Shown here: one piece after another, positions 51,145 through 59,958 of the stretch | How the letters are laid out: every line of letters starts with the position of its first letter | Position numbering within the stretch: the first letter of the stretch is position 1 | Source: Sporolactobacillus vineae DSM 21990 = SL153 | GTDB lineage: Bacteria > Bacillota > Bacilli > Bacillales > Sporolactobacillaceae | DNA: 64,000 bases | Assembly: GCF_000377985.1 (NCBI RefSeq) | Contig: NZ_KB899044.1 | Coordinates: 310,001-374,000 of the forward strand | Reading direction: 5' to 3' | Translations under genes and position numbers: made by a program | The notes under the pieces: generated by a model | What the model was told of the DNA's origin: nothing | The model's input: the letters and a program-made list of their open reading frames with translations, nothing else | Databases searched by the model: none

Positions 51145-51879
51145 ATGACTGATTTGAATGGTAATTCATTGAGAAAGGAACATCTCTTTTTCCTGATCGG
51201 AAGCATCGCGTTGATTCTGTTTCTTCTCGAGAGTCTGATGATTTCCCTTGCTTCTTCGTATGTATCCTGGGCGGACAGGAATCTGATTCAACTTGTTCAA
51301 TCCGGAATTTCAGCATCCGGCATCCGTCTCATGCTCTCGATGACGCAGTTAGGCAGCCCGGCAGCCATTGCCCTGCTGTCGCTTTTACTTGTTGTCTTCC
51401 TTATCTCTATAAATAAAAGCGGTGCCGCGCTTTGGTTCCTGGCCACCCTGCTGTTTGGCTCAATAATTGTCAATCCATTGCTGAAACAGCTGTTTGGCCG
51501 GCCGAGACCGGCGATTCACCGCATACTTATTGAATCCGGTTTCAGTTACCCGAGCGGTCACGCCACTGCAGCAACACTGTTTTTCGGCTTACTGATCATC
51601 CTCTCGCTGCGCTACGCGCGTCAGCGGCTGATACGGATCGCCTCGGTACTCGTCTGCGGTGCGGCGATTCTCATGGTGATGCTCTCAAGAGTATATCTTG
51701 GCGTCCATTACCCAAGTGATGTGCTTGCCGGGCTTCTGACCGGTACGGCGATTGACTGTTTCTCTGCAGGCCTATCCCTGCGCCGATCGTTACATATAAG
51801 GCGTTATGCAACTTCCGGCAACGAGGTCCGAAAGGGCAAGTCAGCCGCAGAAACTCAGGATCAATGCACTTCTTCCTGA
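51145..51879 (+). CDS. PAP2-family membrane phosphatase
   Basis: A 244-residue protein with six TM helices and the three PAP2 motifs: KQLFGRPRP (about 114-122), YPSGH (about 135-139) and SRVYLGVHYPSD (about 179-190). Members dephosphorylate phosphatidylglycerol phosphate or undecaprenyl pyrophosphate on the outer face of the membrane. Beside two glycosyltransferases, recycling of a polyprenyl carrier is plausible. A long polar C-terminal tail (residues 215-244) is unusual and may be partly an extension. Confidence 0.92.
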   Translation: MTDLNGNSLRKEHLFFLIGSIALILFLLESLMISLASSYVSWADRNLIQLVQSGISASGIRLMLSMTQLGSPAAIALLSLLLVVFLISINKSGAALWFLATLLFGSIIVNPLLKQLFGRPRPAIHRILIESGFSYPSGHATAATLFFGLLIILSLRYARQRLIRIASVLVCGAAILMVMLSRVYLGVHYPSDVLAGLLTGTAIDCFSAGLSLRRSLHIRRYATSGNEVRKGKSAAETQDQCTSS

Positions 51880-51913
51880 CGGATCGTGTTTGTGGTGAAC
51901 GATCTTGTTCTTT

Positions 51914-51940
51914 ATACCCGTAAGTCTCAAATACGGGTAT
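51914..51940 (+). repeat. Hairpin between PAP2 and GT39 genes
   Basis: ATACCCGTA (51914-51922) pairs with TACGGGTAT (51932-51940). There is no U run after it, so it is more likely an mRNA-structural or processing element than a full terminator. Confidence 0.4.
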
Positions 51941-51968
51941 CGTGCTTAAGAACCGGGGGCCTTGAATT

Positions 51969-53921
51969 TTGAAAAATCTGAGCAACAGGACAGACGCTTA
52001 CCTGATTCTGATCCTGTTTCTGTCGATCATTCTGAATACAGTGGGGATCTCAACCATTGGGATGGCGAACCCTTATTATCTGGCTGCCGTCGTCAGCATG
52101 GTGCAGAATTTCCACAACTTTTTCTTTGCCTCATTCGACCCGGCTGGCTTTGTTTCCATTGATAAGCCGCCGCTTGCTTTATGGATTCAGACTGTTTTCG
52201 CGGTTGTTTTCGGCATCCACGGCTGGAGTGTCGTCCTCCCGCAGGCGCTCGCCGGTTCAGGATCCGTTCTTTTGATCTATCTTCTGATCCGGCCCGCTTT
52301 CGGTGTTGTCAGCGCCCGGATTGCCGCGCTGATTCTGGCGATCACACCCGTGGCGGTCGCCGTGTCCCGAACCAATAATGTCGACTCGCTGCTCGTCTTC
52401 TTCCTGCTGCTGGCCACCCTTTTCCTGTTCCGTGCATCGCGTCGGACATCCGGAAGCCGCCGCCGGCTGTTCCTTGCGTTTGCAGTCATCGGACTGGCTT
52501 TTAACATCAAAATGCTGGAAGCTTATCTGATTTTGCCGGCATTTATCTTTCTTCATCTGATTCGTTCTGGTAAAATCACGCGGAGAAGCATCGGCTCACT
52601 GGCAACAGCACTTATTATCCTTATTGTCGTGTCGCTTTCCTGGACAACCGTAGTAGATGCCATTCCCAGCCAGTCACGGCCCTTTATCGGCAGCAGTATG
52701 AAAAATTCGGAAACTGATTTGGCATTTGGCTACAACGGAACGCAGCGGCTGAGCGGTCAGGCGTCAGGGCTTGATTTGAAAACGAAAACTTATCCTTCTG
52801 TGGCATCAAAAGGGGTTGCCCGGCTGTTCCGGGTCGGTTACGGCACCCAGATCAGCTGGTTTCTCCCCTTCGTTTTTTTCGGTATCGCATTCGTTCTGAT
52901 CCGGCTGCGCAGGAAAGACGGCCCAAGCTGGTATCGCAGCATGGAAGGACGGGAGATCCTGTTCTGGATCATCTATTTCCTGCCGGCTTTCAGCTTGTTC
53001 AGTTTTGCCGGATTTCTTCATCGCTATTATTTTGTGATGATCGCCCCGCCGATTGCTGCGCTATGCGGCATTGCGCTGCCCGCCATGTACCGGCGGTTTA
53101 CTCAGTTGCCGGGACTGAGACCGATTGTTTTCCCGGTATCTCTGCTTACTGTACTTCTGTTGCAGTCGCTATATATTGGCTATTATCAAGGCGTTGCCGG
53201 ACTATTATTCGCCATCACGGGTCTCTGCCTGCTCTTTCTTTGGGGCCGTTCTGATACGACGCATGCGTCACACAGATCATTGGTACGATTTAGTGGCGCC
53301 GCATTGGCAACCCTGCTGGCGATTGCCCCGGTATACTGGTCTCTGACCCCTGTGCTGTACGGCGGCAACCATGCGCTTCCTGAAGCCGGACCGCAATTAA
53401 AAAGTCAGCAGACGGCCATTCAGCAGGGCAACCGAACCAACAACCGTCTGATTCACTATCTGTTCCTGCACCAGAAGCCTCACACTTTTCTTTTTGGAAC
53501 AACAGACGCGCCAACTGCCGCTCCCTATATTATCAAGACGCAAAAGCCGGTGATGGCCATCGGCGGATTTAATGGTACCGATCCAATACTCACGCCCGTT
53601 CGTCTGGATCAGCTCATTGATCATCACCAGATCCGCTATTTTTATTTTCCATCGTCCCATGTCACGACGACACCCGTTGAACGCTGGATCAGGGCACACG
53701 GAAAACCAGTGCCTCCGCGTCTGTGGGCGGGGCATTCTCGGACGACACTGAATCATTCGGCAGGACAATTGTACGATCTTGGTGCCGGCGATGAAAGAAC
53801 TGAATCCGCACCCACCGTATTACGTGCACAAAAAAGCGCCTCATCCTGGAAGAATGAGGGTAAAATAAGAACGTTTATTCCCACAAATAGGTCGTTGTTC
53901 ATCATTGATCGCCCATTTTAA
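51969..53921 (+). CDS. GT39-family glycosyltransferase, YkcB-like
   Basis: A 650-residue membrane protein with about twelve TM helices in its first 460 residues and a soluble extracytoplasmic C-terminal part. The opening ANPYYLAAVVSMVQNFHNFF and FDPAGFVSIDKPPLALW are the family's most conserved segments, as in B. subtilis YkcB/YycA. AVSRTNNVDSLLVFFLL follows. It transfers a sugar from a lipid-linked donor to an unknown acceptor. The TTG start at 51969 is weakly supported (GGGGG about 11 bases before). Probably in one operon with the PAP2 gene. Confidence 0.88.
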   Translation: MKNLSNRTDAYLILILFLSIILNTVGISTIGMANPYYLAAVVSMVQNFHNFFFASFDPAGFVSIDKPPLALWIQTVFAVVFGIHGWSVVLPQALAGSGSVLLIYLLIRPAFGVVSARIAALILAITPVAVAVSRTNNVDSLLVFFLLLATLFLFRASRRTSGSRRRLFLAFAVIGLAFNIKMLEAYLILPAFIFLHLIRSGKITRRSIGSLATALIILIVVSLSWTTVVDAIPSQSRPFIGSSMKNSETDLAFGYNGTQRLSGQASGLDLKTKTYPSVASKGVARLFRVGYGTQISWFLPFVFFGIAFVLIRLRRKDGPSWYRSMEGREILFWIIYFLPAFSLFSFAGFLHRYYFVMIAPPIAALCGIALPAMYRRFTQLPGLRPIVFPVSLLTVLLLQSLYIGYYQGVAGLLFAITGLCLLFLWGRSDTTHASHRSLVRFSGAALATLLAIAPVYWSLTPVLYGGNHALPEAGPQLKSQQTAIQQGNRTNNRLIHYLFLHQKPHTFLFGTTDAPTAAPYIIKTQKPVMAIGGFNGTDPILTPVRLDQLIDHHQIRYFYFPSSHVTTTPVERWIRAHGKPVPPRLWAGHSRTTLNHSAGQLYDLGAGDERTESAPTVLRAQKSASSWKNEGKIRTFIPTNRSLFIIDRPF

Positions 53922-54037
53922 AATCATTTTGGCTGTCAACTGCATCAAAACGGACGTTTTCATTCCTGCATTTGTCCCTTTCACTTACTGATCAGGTTCA
54001 TAGAATGTAGTATCACGTGAAAAAGAGGTGTCGCTCA

Positions 54038-54148
54038 ATGAGTTATGATGGTGGATATGGTGGCGGTTATGGGCACAAAAACGATTTTGTCTTAATTGTT
54101 GTGCTGTTCATTCTCTTGATTATTGTTGGTGCTTCCTTCATCTATTAA
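54038..54148 (+). CDS. YjcZ-family sporulation peptide, 36 residues
   Basis: A small gene. ATG 54038 follows AAAGAGGTG, and the product begins [17 protein letters not shown], then has one TM helix ([19 protein letters not shown]). A Gly/Tyr-rich head and a C-terminal TM ending in FIY are the pattern of the YjcZ/YtrH-like sporulation peptides common in Bacillus. A CATAGAAT that could be a sigma-E -10 lies at 53999-54006, but with a poor -35. Function unknown; a coat or membrane role is likely. A terminator follows. Confidence 0.85.
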   Translation: MSYDGGYGGGYGHKNDFVLIVVLFILLIIVGASFIY

Positions 54149-54197
54149 AGGCAGTAATCGTATAGTCGCCGAAATTGCCTTCCCCAATCTCCTTTTC

Positions 54198-54227
54198 AAA
54201 GGGCACTCTGAACCCAGTGCCCTTTTT
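54198..54227 (+). terminator. Terminator after the YjcZ-like gene
   Basis: AAAGGGCACT (54198-54207) pairs with AGTGCCCTTT (54216-54225) and is followed by TT. Confidence 0.8.
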
Positions 54228-54260
54228 AGTGGTATACGAGCATGAGAGCTAAAATAAGCG

Positions 54261-54290
54261 AAAAAAATGCCGCACACATTTTATGCGGCA
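54261..54290 (-). terminator. Terminator of the bkd operon
   Basis: TGCCGCA (54268-54274) pairs with TGCGGCA (54284-54290). Seven T follow on the minus strand (A run 54261-54267). Confidence 0.82.
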
Positions 54291-54375
54291 AGAACCATGA
54301 TTTTATAAGTATGTGGTCAAAAGGGTTTTGCTTCATTTAAGCCCCTTTATATAACAATAACGTGTTGCGTGTTCA

Positions 54376-55653
54376 TCAATAGATCGGCGTATTTTCCGGA
54401 GATATATTTTCCAGCCGCTCCTTAACGCGGGCAAGGAAGTGACCCGTAACCAATCCGTCCAGTACACGATGGTCGATGGAAATACAAAGGTTGACCATAT
54501 CGCGGATAGCGATCATGTCGTTGACCACAACCGGACGTTTGACGATCGACTCGATCGACAGAATGGCTGCCTGAGGATAGTTGATGATCGGCTGGGATTC
54601 AATCGATCCGAACGAGCCGGTATTATTGATGGTAAACGTTCCGCCCTGCATATCATCGGGTGACAGACGGTTCTCCCGGACCTTGGCGGCCATCTCATTG
54701 ACGGCAATTGCCAGACCCTTGATGCTCTTCTCATCGGCGTGGCGGATCACCGGAACATACAAAGCGTCCTCTGCAGCAACGGCGAGAGAAATATTCACGG
54801 CCTTTTTTTCAATGATCCGGTCTCCGGCCCATGTACTGTTGATCCGCGGGAATTCCTTAAGTGCCGCGACAATCGCTTTAATGAAGAAGGGCAGGTAGGT
54901 CAGCTTGGTCCCTTCTTTTTTATGGAAGATATTTTTTATCTGATTCCGATAATTGACCAAATTGGTGACATCGACTTCAATCATCGTCCAGGCATGGGGG
55001 ATTTCATGCTTGCTCCGGACCATGTTCCGGGCGATCGCCCGGCGGACACCGGTGAGCGGTATATCAATATCCCCTGCTTCACTCTGCACGGCCGGTTCAC
55101 TGCGCTTCGGAACCGCCTGCGCTACTGCTTCCGAGAAGGATGCGGCACTTCCGGTATGGGCAGCCGAAGGAGCGGATGATGAATGCTGCTGTGCGGCCTT
55201 TCCGGACGCGATAAAGTGTTCTACGTCTTTCCGGGTGATGCGCCCGCTCCGGCCTGAACCGGTCAGCTGTTCAAGATCGACATCGTTCTCCTGGGCAAGA
55301 CGCAGGACAGCCGGAGAATAGCGCTTCTTCATTGATTGATCCTGATCCGTGTCCGCTGATGACGTTGCCGCGGATGTTTGATCAGGCACTGCTTCAGCTG
55401 CAGGCTCCCCTTCACTCGTTTCGATGGAACACATCACTTTGCCGACGGGAAGCGTGTCGCCTTCTTCGGCAAGCAAAGCTGTAATTTTTCCGGAGAAACT
55501 GGACGGAACCTCAGCATTCACCTTATCCGTCGTGATTTCGGCAATCGGATCATATTTACTGACCTTGTCACCGACCGAGACGAGCCACTGACTGATCGTT
55601 CCTTCCGTCACACTTTCTCCCAGCTGCGGCATTTCCATTTGTCTGACACTCAT
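54376..55653 (-). CDS. bkdB: Branched-chain 2-oxoacid dehydrogenase E2
   Basis: A 425-residue dihydrolipoamide acyltransferase. The lipoyl domain has its lysine in EITTDKVNAEVPSS (about K44), the subunit-binding domain runs about 110-150 (YSPAVLRLAQENDVDLEQL), and the C-terminal acyltransferase domain holds SIDHRVLDGLVTGHF. It agrees with B. subtilis BfmBB. It collects branched acyl groups from the E1 encoded upstream, giving CoA primers for branched-chain fatty acids. Last gene of the operon. GGGAGGAGG precedes the ATG. Confidence 0.93.
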   Translation of the reverse strand: MSVRQMEMPQLGESVTEGTISQWLVSVGDKVSKYDPIAEITTDKVNAEVPSSFSGKITALLAEEGDTLPVGKVMCSIETSEGEPAAEAVPDQTSAATSSADTDQDQSMKKRYSPAVLRLAQENDVDLEQLTGSGRSGRITRKDVEHFIASGKAAQQHSSSAPSAAHTGSAASFSEAVAQAVPKRSEPAVQSEAGDIDIPLTGVRRAIARNMVRSKHEIPHAWTMIEVDVTNLVNYRNQIKNIFHKKEGTKLTYLPFFIKAIVAALKEFPRINSTWAGDRIIEKKAVNISLAVAAEDALYVPVIRHADEKSIKGLAIAVNEMAAKVRENRLSPDDMQGGTFTINNTGSFGSIESQPIINYPQAAILSIESIVKRPVVVNDMIAIRDMVNLCISIDHRVLDGLVTGHFLARVKERLENISPENTPIY

Positions 55654-55672
55654 TTTTTCTTCCTCCTCCCTT

Positions 55673-56656
55673 TTAAAATTCCGCCAGATCGCGAATGGCC
55701 TGTTCTACTTTTTCCGGAGTGATCAGAAACTGCTTTTCCAGCGGTGCTGCATATGGCATTGACGGCGCATCCGGAGCAGCCAGCCGACGGACCGGTGCAT
55801 CGAGATCAAACAGGCAGTTCTCGGCAATCGTGGCCGCAACTTCGCTGATCACACTGCCTTCTTTTGTATCCTCAGTGACCAGCAGCACTTTCCCGGTTTT
55901 CCGGGCAGCATCGATCACCGCTTCCTTATCGAGCGGGTAGACGGTGCGCAGATCGAGAATATGGGTCGATATGCCGTCAGCAGCCAGTTTTTCTGCTGCT
56001 TTCAAGGCAAAATGAACGGCCAGGCCGTAAGTGATCACCGTCACATCCGTACCTTCCCGTTTGATATCGGCCTTGCCGATCGGCAACGTATATTCCTGAT
56101 CGGGCACTTCACCTTTAATCAGGCGATACGCACGCTTATGTTCATAAAAAATGACCGGATCATTGGAACGAATTGATGATTTCAAAAGCCCTTTGACATC
56201 ATAAGGCGTCGACGGCATGACAATTTTAAGACCGGGTACATTGGCGAATATGGCTTCCATCGACTGAGAATGATACAGACCGCCGTGTACACCGCCGCCA
56301 TAGGGTGCACGGATGGTAATCGGTGCCGACCAATCATTATTCGACCGATATCGGGTTTTCGCCGCCTCAGAAATGATCTGATTAGCTGCCGGCAGCATAA
56401 AGTCGGAAAATTGCATTTCGGCTACCGGGCGCAGCCCGTACATGGCGGCACCGATACCGACGCCGACAATTGCCGATTCAGCGAGCGGGGTATCGATCAC
56501 CCTTTTCTCTCCGAATTCTTCATATAATCCTTTCGTTGCCTGAAAAACACCGCCGCGTTTCCCGACGTCTTCTCCTAAAACAAAAACGTCCTCATCGCGT
56601 TCCATTTCTTCTTTTAATGCTTGTGTCACTGCTTCGATATATGAAATCACTGCCAT
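55673..56656 (-). CDS. bkdAB: Branched-chain 2-oxoacid dehydrogenase E1 beta
   Basis: A 327-residue ThDP enzyme subunit with FVLGEDVGKRGGVFQATKGL, PLAESAIVGVGIGAAMYGLRP, APYGGGVHGGLYHSQS and LLVTEDTKEGSVISEVA. The start is ATG 56656 (MAVISYIEAV) with GGGGGAG upstream; the 35-residue in-frame extension is not family-like and overlaps bkdAA. It lies 14 bases after bkdAA and 19 before bkdB. Confidence 0.94.
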   Translation of the reverse strand: MAVISYIEAVTQALKEEMERDEDVFVLGEDVGKRGGVFQATKGLYEEFGEKRVIDTPLAESAIVGVGIGAAMYGLRPVAEMQFSDFMLPAANQIISEAAKTRYRSNNDWSAPITIRAPYGGGVHGGLYHSQSMEAIFANVPGLKIVMPSTPYDVKGLLKSSIRSNDPVIFYEHKRAYRLIKGEVPDQEYTLPIGKADIKREGTDVTVITYGLAVHFALKAAEKLAADGISTHILDLRTVYPLDKEAVIDAARKTGKVLLVTEDTKEGSVISEVAATIAENCLFDLDAPVRRLAAPDAPSMPYAAPLEKQFLITPEKVEQAIRDLAEF

Positions 56657-56669
56657 GATCTGCTCCCCC

Positions 56670-57665
56670 TCAATCCTTTTCCTCATAAACATAACGGAGA
56701 ACAGAATCAGGATCAGCAAACGGCGCTTGTTCCGCGTAGTCGGTCGCCTCATCGATCTCACTGCGGATCTGTTCTTCCAGTTGTTGTTCGACGTCCGGCG
56801 TCAAAATTTCAAGGTCGCGTAAATACTGGGCAAAAGTTAGAACGCCGTCATACTTCTTGTGCGCGTCGACTTCTTCTTTGGTCCGGTACGTCATATCGTT
56901 ATCATCGCTCGTATGCGGCTGCAGCCGGTAGCAGTTGGCTTCAAGCAGTGAAGGTCCCTCGCCTCTGTGAGCCCGGTCTGCCGCTTCTTTTACTGCTGCG
57001 TAAGCGGCCAGCGGATCGTTGCCGTCGAACGTTCTGCCGAACATCCCGTAGCCGGCCGCACGGTCGGAAACATGCGCACAGGCCAGCTGATGTTTTAAGC
57101 CGACAGAAATGGCATAATGGTTATTTTCGCACATGAAAATGACGGGCAGTTTATGAACGCCGGCAAAGTTGCACGCTTCATGAAAATCACCCTGATTGGA
57201 GGAACCTTCACCGAATGTGACAAAGCTGACAATGTCGTCGCCTTTGATCTTTGCCGCCAGCGCAATGCCGACAGCATGCGGATTCTGCGTTGTGACCGGA
57301 GATGAATGGGTCAGCATTCTCAGTTTCCGGTCGCCGAAATGACCCGGCATCTGTCTGCCGGCTGAATTCGGATCCTCTGCCTTGGCAAAATTATTCAGCA
57401 TCATCTCACGGACCGTCATGCCCCAGGCAAGCACGAATCCATAATCCCTGTAATAAGGGGCCACATAATCTTTCTCACGGTTCAATGCAAACGCTGCACC
57501 AACCTGTGCCGCTTCCTGACCCTGGCAGGAAACAACAAAGGGAATCTTTCCTGCCCGGTTAAGCAGCCAGAGACGCTCATCAATCCGTCTTGCTGTCAGC
57601 ATAATCCGGTACATATTCAGTACGTCCTGATCGGAAAAACCCAGTGCATGATGTCGATTTTCCAC
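56670..57665 (-). CDS. bkdAA: Branched-chain 2-oxoacid dehydrogenase E1 alpha
   Basis: A 331-residue ThDP-binding subunit. GRQMPGHFGDRKLRML and the ThDP motif GEGSSNQGDFHEA with CENNHYAISV are present, and PYYRDYGFVLAWGM and LQPHTSDDNDMTYR are typical of the BfmBAA group. GTG 57665 is chosen because a strong GAGGAGG stands 8 bases before it. The resulting start, MENRHHALGFSDQD, agrees with the family. It is 26 bases after lpdV. Confidence 0.94.
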   Translation of the reverse strand: MENRHHALGFSDQDVLNMYRIMLTARRIDERLWLLNRAGKIPFVVSCQGQEAAQVGAAFALNREKDYVAPYYRDYGFVLAWGMTVREMMLNNFAKAEDPNSAGRQMPGHFGDRKLRMLTHSSPVTTQNPHAVGIALAAKIKGDDIVSFVTFGEGSSNQGDFHEACNFAGVHKLPVIFMCENNHYAISVGLKHQLACAHVSDRAAGYGMFGRTFDGNDPLAAYAAVKEAADRAHRGEGPSLLEANCYRLQPHTSDDNDMTYRTKEEVDAHKKYDGVLTFAQYLRDLEILTPDVEQQLEEQIRSEIDEATDYAEQAPFADPDSVLRYVYEEKD

Positions 57666-57691
57666 TTTATTTTCCTCCTCACCGGTTTTCA

Positions 57692-59110
57692 TCATATATG
57701 AATCGCCCTCCCGTCAACGGCCAGTGCCGCTTCTCCGATAATCTCACTCAGTGTCGGGTGCGGATGGATCGTCTCTGCAACTTCCCACGGCGTCGCATCG
57801 AGCAGACGTGCCAGTGAAACTTCGCTGATCAGATCCGTTGCATGCGGTCCGTAGATATGAACACCGAGCAGATCGTCGCTGCTTTTATCCGCAATGATTT
57901 TTGCGAACCCTTCCGAATCACCGTAAACCAGTGCCTTGCCGATCGCGCCGAACGGAACGCGGCCGATTTTCAATTCATGATCTTTTTTTGCTTCTTCTTC
58001 CGTCAGACCGATCGATGCCGCTTCAGGCGCCGTGTAGATGCATCTGGGAACAAGCGTCTCATCAAGCGGTTCAACATTTTGACCAGCCAGATGGTCGACG
58101 GCGATGATGCCCTGACGTGCCGCCACATGGGCCAGCTGCAGCCCGGGGACAATGTCGCCGATCGCATAAATATGCGATTCTGCAGTCTGACCGAAACCGT
58201 TTGTTTTAATTTGTCCTTTTTCCATTTCGATCGACGTATTCTCAAGACCAATGTCTTCGGTGTTCGGCTGCCTGCCGACGGAAACGAGCATTTTTTCCGC
58301 GGTGAATGTCTTCGGTTTGCCGTTGATTTCTGCATCAACAGAAACGCCGTCTTCTTTCTTCAGCGTTTCCGGCAACACTTTGGCTTTCGTGTAAACCTGG
58401 ATACCGCGTTTTTTAAAATTCCGCGTCATCGCCTGGGAAATCGCCCGGTCTTCCGTTGGAACGAGCCGGTCCAGGTATTCAATGATTGTGACCTCCGCAC
58501 CGAAATCAGCCATCATCGACGCCCACTCGGCACCGATCACGCCGCCGCCGACAATGATCAGCGAGCCGGGAACTTCAGTCATCTTTAACGCTTCGTCCGA
58601 GGTCATCACTTTCTCACCGTCGATGACCAGCCCTTTTAATGAACGCGGCCGGGAACCTGTTGCCAGAATGACGTTTTTTGATGTTAAAATATCATTTTCA
58701 CGTCCATCACCATAGTCGACAGAGATGGATCCGGAAAGCGGAGAGAAGATCGACGGACCAAGCATCCGGCCGTAGCCCTTGTAGACATTGATTTTCCCTT
58801 TTTTCATCAGCTGCAGTACACCGTGGTGCAGTTTGTTGACGATGTCCTGTTTTCTTTCCTGGACTTTTGCAAAATGAAGCACTGCGTCAGGAACTTCTAC
58901 GCCGAATACCTCGCTTTTTTTCATGGTAGCATAGACTTCCGCGCTTCGAAGCAACGCTTTTGTCGGAATACAGCCCTTATGAAGACAGGTGCCGCCCAAA
59001 GCATCGCGTTCTACAATCGCTGTCTTCAAGCCAAGCTGGCTGGCTCGGATTGCCGCTACGTAACCGCCCGTGCCACCACCTAATAGTACCAGGTCATAAT
59101 TTTTGGCCAT
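57692..59110 (-). CDS. lpdV: Dihydrolipoamide dehydrogenase (E3)
   Basis: A 472-residue FAD flavoprotein that reoxidises dihydrolipoamide with NAD+. The FAD fold is LVLLGGGTGGYVAAIRAS, the redox-active disulfide is GGTCLHKGCIPTK, the NAD fold is IIVGGGVIGAEWASMMADFG, and the C-terminal His-Glu active site is in TIHPHPTLSEII. ATG 59110 follows AAGGAGTG. It heads the lpdV-bkdAA-bkdAB-bkdB operon. It is the only E3 in the window, so it may also serve the acetoin dehydrogenase encoded at 37-40 kb. Confidence 0.96.
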   Translation of the reverse strand: MAKNYDLVLLGGGTGGYVAAIRASQLGLKTAIVERDALGGTCLHKGCIPTKALLRSAEVYATMKKSEVFGVEVPDAVLHFAKVQERKQDIVNKLHHGVLQLMKKGKINVYKGYGRMLGPSIFSPLSGSISVDYGDGRENDILTSKNVILATGSRPRSLKGLVIDGEKVMTSDEALKMTEVPGSLIIVGGGVIGAEWASMMADFGAEVTIIEYLDRLVPTEDRAISQAMTRNFKKRGIQVYTKAKVLPETLKKEDGVSVDAEINGKPKTFTAEKMLVSVGRQPNTEDIGLENTSIEMEKGQIKTNGFGQTAESHIYAIGDIVPGLQLAHVAARQGIIAVDHLAGQNVEPLDETLVPRCIYTAPEAASIGLTEEEAKKDHELKIGRVPFGAIGKALVYGDSEGFAKIIADKSSDDLLGVHIYGPHATDLISEVSLARLLDATPWEVAETIHPHPTLSEIIGEAALAVDGRAIHI

Positions 59111-59247
59111 AAAAAAAGTCACTCCTTCTACCCAGTGTTTCTATCTACGCAGCAACTTATAAAAAGTTTCATTCACGCATTGATTCACGGATTTTCACAC
59201 GAAATCACTCGGACACCATCAGTCCTGTTAACCAATAACAGTTTACG

Positions 59248-59262
59248 CTTGTTTATAACAAG
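59248..59262. repeat. Palindrome upstream of lpdV
   Basis: CTTGTT-TAT-AACAAG is a perfect 6-3-6 inverted repeat in the A+T-rich region between lpdV and the VOC gene. It may be a regulator site for the bkd operon; no match to a known operator is claimed. Confidence 0.35.
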
Positions 59263-59407
59263 ATACAATTCTTATTTAAATACAGAGTGCGTCCGGTCTG
59301 CTGTCGCCGGATGTGTCGGATTCAGTCGCTATTTGTTGCAACCCCGTATTGCAATCTGATAGGCTTTGGGGGTAACCAATAATTGACGCATAAAGGAGTT
59401 GGCCAGC

Positions 59408-59836
59408 TTGGCACTTTCATTAACCCCATATCTGGTGATGAACGGGAATGCCGGTGAAGCAATTCAGTTTTATGAAAAAGCTCTGGACGCTAAGGTGACG
59501 TTCAAACAGACTTTCTCGGAGATGCCCGCAAATCCCGATTTTCCCCTCCCGGAAGCGGCGAAAAATCTGATTTCGCACGCGATGATAAAAATCGGTGATT
59601 CTGATCTGATGTTTTCCGATAATTTTCCAGGTCAGTCTTCCAGTACATCGGGGAATCAGGTAACGATCTGTATTACTTCCGATAGCAAGGAGCAAACTGG
59701 AAAATCTTTTGACACACTGAGTGAAGGCGGCCAGGTCGTCATGCCGCTGCAGGAAACTTTCTTCAGTCCCGCCTACGGTATCGTCACCGATAAGTTCGGG
59801 ATTACCTTCCAGTTCTTCACAGAAGGAAAGAATTGA
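59408..59836 (+). CDS. VOC-superfamily protein, PhnB-like
   Basis: A 142-residue protein of the glyoxalase/bleomycin-resistance fold with the PhnB-type pattern: PYLVMNGNAGEAIQFYEKAL at the start, HAMIKIGDSDLMFSDNFPG in the middle, and the C-terminal YGIVTDKFGITFQFF. The reaction is unknown. TTG 59408 lies 9 bases after AAAGGAG; TTG 59399 would be too close. A stable hairpin (59854-59885) follows the gene. Confidence 0.85.
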   Translation: MALSLTPYLVMNGNAGEAIQFYEKALDAKVTFKQTFSEMPANPDFPLPEAAKNLISHAMIKIGDSDLMFSDNFPGQSSSTSGNQVTICITSDSKEQTGKSFDTLSEGGQVVMPLQETFFSPAYGIVTDKFGITFQFFTEGKN

Positions 59837-59853
59837 TCAGCGATCGCTGTCAG

Positions 59854-59885
59854 GAGCAGCCCGCCCGCTAACGGGCAGGCTGCTC
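59854..59885 (+). terminator. Hairpin after the VOC gene
   Basis: GAGCAGCC and GCCCG pair with CGGGC and GGCTGCTC in a 13-bp interrupted stem. It lacks a clear U run, so termination is likely but not certain. Confidence 0.5.
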
Positions 59886-59958
59886 TGTGATAGATAATGC
59901 GGCGGAATACATTCCGTGCTATGATAAAAGAAATCTGCTTTTTCGGAGTGACCGGACT

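Noticed and set aside
59111-59407. Sigma-54 promoter for the bkd operon
   Set aside because: No GG-N10-GC pattern of the -24/-12 type was found on the minus strand, and no BkdR-like activator gene is in the window.
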